DNA of 64,000 bases from Mesostigma viride (lineage: Eukaryota > Streptophyta > Mesostigmatophyceae > Mesostigmatales > Mesostigmataceae): assembly GCA_009746045.1 (NCBI GenBank), contig RPFO01000246.1, positions 2,764,758 through 2,828,757 on the forward strand, given 5' to 3'. The position numbers and the translations under genes were made by a program. The notes beneath the pieces were generated by a model. It saw only the letters and a program-made list of their open reading frames with translations, was not told the origin of the DNA and searched no databases. Positions 11,426-23,400 of this stretch are shown here, in pieces (positions within the stretch are counted from its first letter, which is position 1; every line of letters starts with the position of its first letter).

Positions 11426-14400
11426 ATGTCGTCATTGAGTCGAGAGCTCGTCTTTCTTATCCTTCAATTTCTCTATGAAGAGAAATACAAAGAAACCGTT
11501 CACAAGTAATGTATACGTATCCCTAGTATTTATATTTGGAAGTTCCGAGGCTGCCCAACTAGCAACAAGCACGTGGTGTGCGCCTCTATTCGAAATTCGC
11601 CCTTGCCGTGCCCAGTCTCTGTCCTCATTCCTCTTGCCCTTCCGCGCGCGCCGATCGCGCCGTGTCTTTTCTATGCTCCTGATCTGCATTAAAACGCTGC
11701 AGGCTCGAGCAGGAGTCGGGTTACTTCTTCAACATGAAATATTTCGAGGATGCAGTGCTCGCTGGTTCCTGGGATGAAGTAGACAAGTACTTGAGTGGCT
11801 TCATAAAAGTGCACGACAATCGCTACTCTACCAAAATTTTCTTCGAGCTGAAGAAGCAGAAGTACCTGGAGGCGTTGGACCGGTGCGTAGGCCTTCCTTG
11901 AAGTCCCACAGAGGCATAAAAATCCTCTGTATTCGTCGTCGTTTTTATAGCCAAGAGCTTGTGGAAATTAAGTCGGTACCCTCTCAGCTTGTTTTGTTTG
12001 TTGCTTGTGTTCTGCTGTTGTTCATCATCTTTGGCATCACGGACAGGAATGACCGGCTCGCTGCGCTGGATATCCTCACCAAGGAGCTGAAGGTTTTCCA
12101 AGCATCCAGCGACGAGCTGTACAAAGAAATGACGCAGCTGCTCACGCTGAACAATTTCAGGTGGGGCATTTGGTTGTTGCACGACGAGTTTGCATTTCTC
12201 TGTGCTCTGTTCCCTCTCACTACTGCTGGGAAATGCCAGAGGTACGTCATAAGCAGGAAGCTGTCCAATCGCCAATATATTATAAGAAAAAGTGAGACAA
12301 CATGTGATGTATGGCAGAATCCATATTTGCATTGTCCGTTAGGGTTAAAGGAAATTGCGTTACTGTAAATTGTTGTCAACCATGTGCAAGAGGCACTTGC
12401 GTATTGCAATATGATACCTCCCTCACGCGCTTTGAATGAAAGGAGGAAATTCTGCCGCTATCTACTATGTATCAAATTCTCCCCCGTGTCCCAAGCCCTT
12501 CTCTTTCATTCTCTGCCCTTCGTTGTCTCCGAGGCGAGGTGGGTCGTGGTTTGAGCACAATGGAGCCCTGTATTGGTCTATACTTTTGGCTCAATTGCCC
12601 TCCATTGCGAGCTTGTTGATTTTCCGTGTTGGTCCATCACATGGCCCCCATAAATGCTCGGGGATTTACCGTAATTTGGTGAGCCCCCTCATTATTTGCC
12701 CCGTAATTCAGGCCAGCTTCATCATGAGATGTAGACTCAACACTGTGCATGGACAACTCCATTTTTATAGCAAGTTAGCAAGCACGGAACCTTCATTTTC
12801 AAGTTTTCATATCAATGGCATATGCTATCACAACCACATTAATGTTAACAGCGGAGTTTCGATTTTGGCAGTCATGCACAAGGGGTTCTACGATCGCCCA
12901 CCTGCATTGACTCTTTGCCTTACTTTGCAAGGTACTTTTGGGCCCTTCATAAGTATACTCGCGTATTTGCAGTATTTTTGCCCCCCTCGTGAATACCCCG
13001 TATTGCAGTTTGGATCACTATGGTTGAGTTTAATGCAAAAAAGTACATTCAGCGCGCCCGCTAAAATTTCTTGCTGCTCACATCATTACTAGATCCTGGC
13101 CCCTGGGCCCTTGTGACGTATTCGGCCAGGAGGGGCCAGCATCGTGGGCACCACACAGTCATTATCATCAGGATGCATGCAGTCAAAATCTGTGGCCTAC
13201 AAGCAGAGGATGCACGCAGGAGAGCTGGCTTAGATATGGAACATTTTGAACGGCAAAGGATTGTTTTCAGCGAGAAGGGTGGGCCTCTAGTAGGAGGTCA
13301 AGGGGGAAGCATGGGGATTCAATCTAGGCATGGTCACCATCTACTGATCCATAATTATTATGGAATTTACCGGCATAATTTAGAATCCCGGTACTGGCGT
13401 GCAAAAAGGAATTGTACGGGCTAGTTGGTGCAGCAAGTACAAAGTAACCGCGTTTGACAATACGTGACCTATGTGTATACACGCGCCCCCCCCAAAATAG
13501 GGGTATATACGTGGGCCCCCCAGAATAGGTTTGCCCCCCAGACTGATACGAGGGCAAAAAAGTGGCTGATGATAGTGACTTTTACGGGATTGATCTCATC
13601 TATCTACATCAGCTTTCTTCGGAAACAGCAATTGCCTTTATTGTCCAAGCATAGCATGCCTGCAGAGTGCAGTATCTGGGCATGACTGCACATCACACGT
13701 AATACACGCCATCAAACCCCTCCTAGTTCATGAAATTTAGCAGATGAATAAGTGTAGCTAATGTCACATTAACATCATAGATTTTTAGAGCACTTTAGGG
13801 GCTTTCTATCGAGGCATAAAGCAGTCAGTTCTGGTAATAACGTATTGTGAAAGTTATCGCAATCCTTGTTGTACGCCCAAACATTTCCCAAGGCCGAATC
13901 ACTTATTACCGGCGGCAAAATACATGTAGTATACGGCATGGTTAGAATTACACATACTGCCGTACTTTGAGGGACAATACACACGTACTTCGGAACACGG
14001 CGCAAGAAGTACAGAAAGTGCACAAAGTATCTTATTTCATAGAGCTATTTTGGTGATTCCCATAATATGCTACTTAAATCTTCACCATAATCAGCAAAAC
14101 CTGCAGCGTGCGCGCATGCAGCATGCTGTCGCGTAATGAAGAGAAGTTGGATGATGGGTCTACCATGCAGCTACCCAGTAATTAATGTAATGCATATGAC
14201 TATGTCATGTGGGTTCCAGGAAAGGAACCTTCGACCCTTACACACAACAACTGGAGGGGGAAAACTTTCCCAAGCTGTTCTCATGGCCTTATAGTGGGCA
14301 GGCCACAGAATTCTCTCGGCATCATGGTGCAACACAAGAAGTAGCAAACGCCTAGTGGATGCACGAAGGTTGCCCCATCGTTCAGAGGCCACTGATAGGC

Positions 14401-17400
14401 TTGTGACTGATTCAGAGGCGCCGGTTTGTGATAGTGTAATTGCCCCTCTCTTGGAGCCTGGGGGGGGGTAGGGGCATACCCAGGGTTCATCCACGACCCC
14501 CATGAGCTGTAGCCATAAGCAAGATGATGCCAGCTAGCTCAGGCTAGTAGCTAATACTATTCCACCCTGAAGTAAGCAATGAAAATTTAGAGAACCAACA
14601 AGAAATGGCTTTAATTTCAGTCCAATGCGACCTATTTTTTTACAAGAATTGAGTAAGTTATGATGTTTCTTGCGAGTAAGGGTATCTGAAATGCGGCGAT
14701 CTTTGCCCGAAAATACGGTTACGGAGGGCATCCAAAAATTTCAGTGTTTTGCGAAATTTCTCGATATTTTGCATACCGGGAAACACAATGACAAATCTGC
14801 ATTGCAGGGAAGCATCACCGCTCGAGCAAGGCAAATCAGCCTGGCCCAGGCATTTCATGCAGTTAGAGCAGCATAGTAGTAAGGCAGGGAGAGCCTCGAA
14901 ATTCAGGTGCAGGCTAGCTTGGGATGGGCAGCCCGAAACCGAGTCCATATGTGCCCGCCTGCCTCCTTTCTAAATTACCCCGTTGTGCAGGTGACCATTG
15001 TTTGCACCTGTTTGTTAGCCTATGCCTTCTGCAGCAGGGCCATGATACGTTACAAGGACAGGAAGGGTAAGCAGCCTTTCCTAGTTTTACCAGCAGGCGC
15101 TGCTCTTGCCTCCACAGAGCACTGTAGTGGACGTATCATACTGCCAAATAGCGTGGGGTCATATGTCGAATAGGAAACCTTGGCATTGGGCCCACCCTAG
15201 CGAATGATCCCATGGCGCGCAACTGCCTAGTACAGGTATGATGCTGCAATAATGCAAGGACGGGATCATTTGTGAAGTGGCATGCATGTGTGACGCGCGG
15301 CAACAGCAGTTTTTCTCTTCTCTTCTCTTTTAGTGTATCTCTGTCTGCGTCTATTTATAATTCCCCTCCGTCTTCCTTCCCCCCGTCCTCTGTCTCGCAA
15401 GAGCCAGCACGCTCTCACATACCATACATGTAGCCTCGCAAGAGCACCCCCACAAGCTGTTTCAGTTCTTACCATCCACTGATGGCACCGCTGCTAGATC
15501 TTGAACTTAAACAATCCTCTCCTGCTATGTTCCTTCCCCCCCCTGCCTACACGCTGTTGGTGTTGCACGCACGCACATGGCCTGGCCCCTGGCTGTGGAT
15601 GTGCTTGGGGTTTGTATCCCCCTGGGCTTGTTTCTCCCTCATGCAGGGAGAACGCCAAGCTGTCGCGCTATGGCAATATCGTGAGCGCGCGCAACCTGAT
15701 GCTTATGGAGCTGAAGCAGCTTATCGAGGCCAACCCGCAGTTCCGCGGCAAGCTCGAGTTCCCCTCGCTCAAGATCTCGCGCCTGCGCACGCTTATCAAC
15801 CAGAGGTGGGTGGGCGGGCGCACGCTCATCGACCAGGGGTGGGTGGGTGGGTGGGTGGGTTGGGGAGTGGAAGGTGGGTCCTCACACTCATCAACCAGAG
15901 GTGGGTTGGGGAAGGATGGGCGCACGCTCATCAACCAGGGGTGGGTTGCAGTGGGGCGGGTGGGGAGGGCTCACGCTCATCAACCAATGGTGAGCTTTGG
16001 GGGCAGGTGGGTGGTGGTGGCACACTTATCATCAACCAGCGGTAGCTTGCGGGGTTGGGGGTTTAGGGCATGCTAATCAACCAGAGGTAGCTTGGCGGGG
16101 GTGGTGGGGGGGGCACACTTATCAACCGGAGGCGGGGTGGGGGTGGGGAGAAGGGGGGCGCACACTTATCAACCAGAGGCGGGGGGGGCGGGGGGGGCGG
16201 GGGCACTTATCAAGCATAGGTGACTTGGGGGGATTTGGGGGGGGTTGGGGGGGAACGCTAATCAACCAGAGGTGGGTTGGGTTGCGTGGGGGGTTGGCAA
16301 GCCATCAACCAGAGTGGGTTGGGGGGAAGGGGGTGTGGGCAGAGTTTGTTTGTTTATGTTTGGGGGGGGAGGGAGAAGGGCGGCTGGAAAATACTCTTGT
16401 CACGTGCAAAGGGAAGGGGGTGTTTGGTTGGGGCAAATGGCCCATACAAGTCTGCCCATTTTAAGCCACTAGGTGGGTCTTTGCCTGCTCGAGGCACAAT
16501 CATTCACCATGTGTATGTTGTGGCCATCGGCCATGCATGCATTGAAGCAACACTGTGCCAAAAAACACTAAAAATGGGCTCATTCTAAAGTGAAGTGTCA
16601 GTGGGTTTATGCCATTAAGTGCACGTTCCAGAAACTTAGCTGACTGGTCATTTGCTCGTCTCATTGTTTAGCAATGCCTTTAAACCCGGTCAGTACCCAG
16701 GTGTTGCGCTGTTCATTGGGTTGTTGATTATGGCATGTTTGCTGTTGTGGAGGTGAACAGAGGCAGAACGTATGCAGATTGCTTGCAACTTCACCAAATC
16801 GTAGAACAAGGACCACCAACGAGGGAGGGTCGTTTTCAAATAGTTATAGACAAAGTTATAGCGCGTGCCTGGTGAAAATGCTTAAGGGTTCTGAAAATGG
16901 AGGAAAAGAAATGGAAAAGCTAAATGCTTGCTTCTAAGTTTGCTTATCGCAGTAACTATAGCATGCTGGCCAACTGGGGTTCATTGCCAAAAAACTTAAT
17001 TACATGCTTATAAAATGGCAGCGTAATCAGGGCACAATATGGAGGGCACTGTTACCAGAGCAAAGTTGTTCAGACTCATGTATCTAGGGCTATATGTTTG
17101 GGGCCGTGTCCTCTGGCGTCATTTCGGCACAGACATATTGCCAACGGACTTTGATGACCATACCCTTGTAATGCCCAGCTTTATTAACCCTCACAGTGTT
17201 TCCCTAACGGCCTGTCCCCATGCATCCGCATTGAGTTCTCCTTCTCCTTCCCTCGACCATGCTCCACGTTCCCACTCCGCCTGGATCAGAACGGTGCACC
17301 ATGCTGCCCATGTATCCACCCAGCTGATCCTCTTGGCCCTCGGCGGTCCACCTCTCGCCCAGTCCGCCTGCTCCCCCTCTTCCTTGGCCCATGCTTACCC

Positions 17401-20400
17401 GCCATGCTTTGTGCGCTCTCATCGGCCAATGAGACTTGCCTCCACCCACCCAACCCGCTAGATATGCGACTTCAGGCTCATCTCATCCCGTACGCTGTGC
17501 CCCTTGTGCCCCTTGGTGAATGCGCCTGCTTGTCTGCGTGCGCCAGCCTCAACTGGCAGCACCAGCTGTGCCAGAACCCCAAGCCCAGCCCCGACATCAC
17601 CACGCTGTTCGAGGACCACACGTGTGGGCCAGCGCTCGAACCGCTACCCTTGGCCGGTGCTGGGGCAGGGATTGGGCCCCAGGGTGGGGGGATGGCCGGC
17701 GGCGGGGGTGTGCCTGGGGGCGGAGGCATGAACATTGCGGGGCCAACTGGCCAATATGTGCAGTCAGCCGGATATAACAAAGGAAGCGGTGGCGGTGGTC
17801 AGGTAATTCTAGTGGCTATCCATGCCTCTTCACTGATAATACTTAATTCTATTTGCCCCCTGGGTGCAGGCTCAAATTTGTAGTGAGCTGCTTGCTGCCG
17901 CTGAACTGTGTCGGTCGGCTCTCCACTCACTGAGAGGGTGTCTGTATTGGGCCAGTGCATGCCACAAACCCATGCCATGTAAAGCGGGACACGTTCGGTG
18001 CTGGCTGTCATCGGAGTGGCGGCACGGGGCAGCGGGTGATAGGGTGTGGTCCGTGGCGATGGTGATGCGTGGCGATTTGTGGGATGTTCGTCACCATGAG
18101 TGCAGGTGCAGGGTGCCATGGCCGCGCATGCAAGGTGCTGTGGCCATGGCACGTGTGCCCACATGAATGGCTGGCGTGTTGAAGGCGTTATTGGACAGCG
18201 CTTGATGAGCAGACGCTGCTGAGGTCAGGGGCCGTGAATGGTGACCGTGTGTCCGATTTCCTGGCATTTTCGGTGGTTGTTCGGCCAACAGAAGTACGGT
18301 TTAAAAGACCACGGCAGGCTACCCAGCCATGGTAGCGACGTTGATGGGTGCGAGATCTGCAGGGGCCTTAACCAAGGAAGCGCTGTTAGGGTTATGCTGC
18401 ACCGGCGCCTCTTCCAGTGTCCTGCGGATGGGCTCTAGATGTGTCCCCATGGCCAGGGGGCTGGTGCACAGGGAGGCCAAAACCTGTTTTCACCGTGCCA
18501 ATGTTGACATCATGTTTACATGCTTGCATGCCCGCACACTTCATGCCGCTTCGCGCGTGTATTACCGTGCGATTATGGCACCATGGCACAAGTAATGGCC
18601 TAGCAAGCGCTCCCTGTAGAGCTAACCGAGGTGCGACCTTTCCTCTCCTCCCATCTGCCGCCTATGCATCCCATCTGTCGCCGGTGCCTCTCACGGGCTG
18701 TCATCTGCTATGCAGGTGGGTGCGTCGGGCTATGGCCAGGGGCAACAGATGAAAGGTTTCGGGGGTGGAGGGGCCCCACAGACGCTGCCTCCGTCAGCAC
18801 AGATGGCCCCCCAGGCACAGGTCGCGCGGGGTCCCTGGCCAAATGCCCCGCCCGGGCCAGCAGGCCATGCTCCATCCGTGCCCCCCATGGCGGCTGTGGC
18901 ACCGAAGGCACCACCGCTGGGGGCTCCTCAAGCTGCGGCTGGAGGCACGGGTGCGTGTTAGCGGAGGCCCATGTTCCCATTCCAGAAGTTGAGGAATCGA
19001 GGGTTGGCCCGCGCGAAAGCTAGTGTTTTGTTTGGTGGCAGGATATGGGATGAGCACGTGCGCGCATGCTTGGGTTTGGTGGCAGGGAAATCCATGGGTC
19101 CGCGTGACTTGTGTAGTGGCAGCAAGTCCGAGCCACTGCGGGGGCAACGTTGCCTTTTGCTCTGATGACTGCATGCGATAGTCCGGGATGTTCCATGGAT
19201 ATTTTCCGCGCCTGCATCTTCAAACAGTGCTTGTTGCGTGACATGCATTTTGCAGCATTGGATGTCCACTGCATTATCTGGTGAAGCTGTATCTGGGTAA
19301 GCTGCTCCTGCAGCTTTGCCTTGGCCATGCGCCTATTTTGAGCTCCGCTACTACTTGTTTCTCACTCTCAACTCTTGGTGTGGTTCTTGGTTCACCCTTT
19401 ACACCCCCAGCTCACGCCCCCACCCACCCTCCACTCTTCAAACATTGGCGCTCTTTATCTGTTATATTCCCCACTGCGCTGCAATATGTTTTCCCGATAT
19501 AATGCACCCGACTCCTCTTGGTCGCTCAACCCGGCTGCCTTGTCCAATTTGCCTTGTCCACCACATTCGCCTTCCCTCAGGCGCTGCCGCCCCCACGACC
19601 AAAGCAAGCTCGGGCAGTAAGCGGCACCGCGCACACTCGCCGGCGTTGGCAGGGCAGGGGCCGCCCCCAGCGCAGGCAGGGGGGGTGGCCAAGCCGCTCT
19701 CGCCCTCGCAGCAGCAAAGTGGCGGCAGCTCCGGCCCAAGCCTCGGCAGCAACAACGTGGGCCAAGGGTCGGCCCAGAACCACGCGGGGGCGCTGCATAA
19801 GCGGGCACGGACGTCCCTGGAAGAGGAGGTGGGCCCCTGCGCCATGTCGCTGCTGCGACGCGCTTTCTGTGTGCTTCCCTTTACGTCACCTGTGCATACT
19901 GCGGTGGATACCATCCCTCCATTCAGTTATTCCTGCATGCCCTTAGTCATCCCTAGCCTAGAGCCCTTAGTCATTCCTACATGCCCTAAGTTATTCCTTT
20001 ATGCCCTGGGTCGTTCACACGGGGTTCCAACCCTCTAGCACGTATTGTAGCAAGCAATCTGCCTACCCCCCTAGGTTCGCTTGGCACATCAGCATGCGCA
20101 TCGGGCAGTGCGGTGTGCGACTCGGCTCTGTGCTGCAGTGCCCAGGCCCCTAGCTTTATTTGGTTTTTGATGAGGTGGCACCGACTTATCCGTCGTTGTA
20201 AAAACCACCATCTGGGATGTCCCTGGGATCCCAGGTGCATATATTGCTACGTTTCTTGCATGTACGCTATTCATCGTGGGCAATCATGTGACTGTGGGCA
20301 GATGAATGGGTGGGTGGCTGCAGAGGGCATGTGACAAATATCTAGCTCGGTGAAACAGTCACGCACTGCATGCGTTGCTCAATGGCATGGTTGCTTGTTA

Positions 20401-23400
20401 TCTGTTTACAGCTATCTGCTGCCACCATGTCACTTGGTTAGCCATCAACAAGGCATCCCGCGCTCTAAGTTACAACTCTCTATTTACGGTTTGTGCTACC
20501 GATTGCATGGGCACATCCCCACTTGGGTGATTTTTTCTGTAGTATATACTTTGCTGTTGGAAACATTCACAAGGATCGGAAGAGCTGTTGGAAACATTCG
20601 CTCACCCGTGCTGCTGCTGTTCACGCCTTGCATAACCGTACATCTTGCACTAGTCGCTTGCACACTCACGTTCGACATGCGTCATCGTTCACACACACGT
20701 CTCCCCTCCCCCTCCCCTCCCCCTCCCCCTCCCCCTCCCCCTCCCCCTCCCCCTCCCCCTCCCCTCCCCTCCCCCTCCCCTCCCCCTCCCCTCCCTCCCC
20801 CCTCCCCCTCCCCTCCCTCCCCCTCCCCCCCCCCTCCCCCTCCCTCCCCTCCCCCTCCCCCTCCCCCTCCCCCTCCCCCTCCCCCTCCCTCCCCCTCCCC
20901 CCCTCCCCCTCCCCTCCCTCCCCCTCCCTCCCCCTCCCTCCCCCTCCCCCTCCCTCCCCTCCCCCTCCCCCTCCCTCCCTCCCCCTCCCCCTCCCCCTCC
21001 CCCTCCCCTCCCCCTCCCCCTCCCCCTCCCCTCCCCTCCCTCCCCTCCCCCTCCCCTCCCTCCCCCTCCCCTCCCCTCCCCCTCCCTCCCCCTCCCCTCC
21101 CCCTCCCCTCCCCCTCCCCTCCCCCTCCCCCTCCCCCTCCCCCCTCCCCCCCCTCCCCCGGCCCGGCCCGGCCCTTCCCCATTCAACTCCCCCTCTCTGC
21201 ACCCCTGAATAACGCGGTGTGGCCTGTGTGGGGCCAGCCAAGCGGAGGCTTTGCAGGTGCCGCCGCCTCGTCTGCTGTGGATGTGGAGGACCTACCCCGC
21301 AAGGTGGTGGCCACGCTGCAGCCAGGTGTCGCGTTCTCGTCGATCGATTTCCACCCGCAGGACCCCAAGCTGCTGCTGGGTGCGTCGCCTGCTGGTTTTG
21401 TTGTTTTCTGCGTACCGTGGAGCCCCAGGGCAACCAGACCGAATCTCTATGACTATATATACTATATTATCATTCTCTATGAATATATATACGATATGAC
21501 AGATATATTCATGACTATGTATATGTCACGGCTATCCTTCCATCTCACTGTAAACGAAAGATGTTCAGAGAATCCTCTTTGTCATGACTTCCTCTTTGTT
21601 TGCGTTCCTTTGTCTTTTCCCTCGCCCCTCTTTCTTGCCTGCCAACTCGGCATGCCTGCAGGTCCGTAGGCAAGCCAATCCTTGTACACCGTTGCATTTG
21701 ATATTTGTCGGGTGTGCCATGCCAGTGGCTCCCCTTGTGCTGTCAGTCTAAGTCTGTCGTGCTTTGTTTGGTCTGTTCCTGTGCGGCACGTGTCCGCTGT
21801 GTGCTGGTTGCAGCCGGCACGGCTACGGGTGACATCATGCTGTGGGACATCGGGCTGTGTGAGAAGCTGTACGAGAAGAGGGAGCCGGTACGCGCACATT
21901 TACAATTGTTTGCACAATGTTAGCTGTGCTCCTGCTCTGCTTGTCAACACTCGCGCGTGCTGGGAGACGGAACCCATGCGGGCGTGGCCGTGGGGACCCC
22001 ATGGCAAGAAGCACAGGGAGAGGGAGTGAGCATGGGAAATGGCGAGGAGAGGTATTTGCGCGCTGGTTCTTGGGAGCCCACAGCATTCGTTGCGCGTGGG
22101 AACATCAGCGATCGTGCCCACAAGGTGTTTCCATGGCGCAGAGGGAGACAGTGAATATAACGTACAAACAAACGTGTTCCATGGCGCAGAGGGGGACAGT
22201 GAATATAACGTACAAACAAACGTGTTCCATGGCGCAGAGGGAGACAGTGAATATAACGTACAAACAAACGTGTTCCATGGCGCAGAGGGAGACAGTGAAT
22301 ATAACGTACAAACAAACGTGTTCCATGGCGCAGAGGGGGACAGTGAATATAACGTACAAACAAACGTGTTCCATGGCGCAGAGGGGACAGTGAATATAAA
22401 GTACAAACAAACGTGTTCCATGGCGCAGAGGGAGACAGTGAATATAACGTACAAACAAACGTGTTCCATGGCGCAGAGGGAGACAGTGAATATAACGTAC
22501 AAACAAACGTGTTCCATGGCGCAGAGGGGGACAGTGAATATAACGTACAAACAAACGTGTTCCATGGCGCAGAGGGAGACAGTGAATATAACGTACAAAC
22601 AAACGTGTTCCATGGCGCAGAGGGGGACAGTGAATATAACGTACAAACAAACGTGTTCCATGGCGCAGAGGGGGACAGTGAATATAACGTACAAACAAAC
22701 GTGTTCCATGGCGCAGAGGGGGACAGTGAATATAACGTACAAACAAACGTGTTCCATGGCGCAGAGGGAGACAGTGAATATAACGTACAAACAAACGTGT
22801 TCCATGGCGCAGAGGGAGACAGTGAATATAACGTACAAACAAACGTGTTCCATGGCGCAGAGGGGGACAGTGAATATAACGTACAAACAAACGTGTTCCA
22901 TGGCGCAGAGGGAGACAGTGAATATAACGTACAAACAAACGTGTTCCATGGCGCAGAGGGAGACAGTGAATATAACGTACAAACAAACGTGTTCCATGGC
23001 GCAGAGGGGGACAGTGAATATAAAGTACAAACAAACGTGTTCCATGGCGCAGAGGGAGACAGTGAATATAAAGTACAAACAAACGTGTTCCATGGCGCAG
23101 AGGGAGACAGTGAATATAACGTACAAACAAACATGTTCCATGGCGCAGAGGGAGACAGTGAATATAACGTACAAACAAACGTGTTCCATGGCGCAGAGGG
23201 AGACAGTGAATATAACGTACAAACAAACGTGTTCCATGGCGCAGAGGGGGACAGTGAATATAACGTACAAACAAACATGTTCCATGGCGCAGAGGGGGAC
23301 AGTGAATATAACGTACAAACAAGCCGCACAGGTGGTGGCCCGCTTCCTGAGGACCGAGTCTTATTGACTATCTGGCGGCCTTACTGGCTAGATGGTAACA

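Noticed and set aside
21257-21379. Alternative start of TOPLESS exon 8 at 21257
   Set aside because: The acceptor looks good but the phase does not match exon 7. The acceptor at 21237/21238 joins in frame.
20350-21669. Long Pro/Ser/Leu frame (+) and Gly/Glu/Arg frames (-)
   Set aside because: These are translations of the C/T tract in TOPLESS intron 7.
22050-22123. Candidate hidden TOPLESS exon reading VFARWFLGAHSI
   Set aside because: It resembles FKVWDL weakly, but the possible exon has the wrong length for the phase and a poor acceptor.
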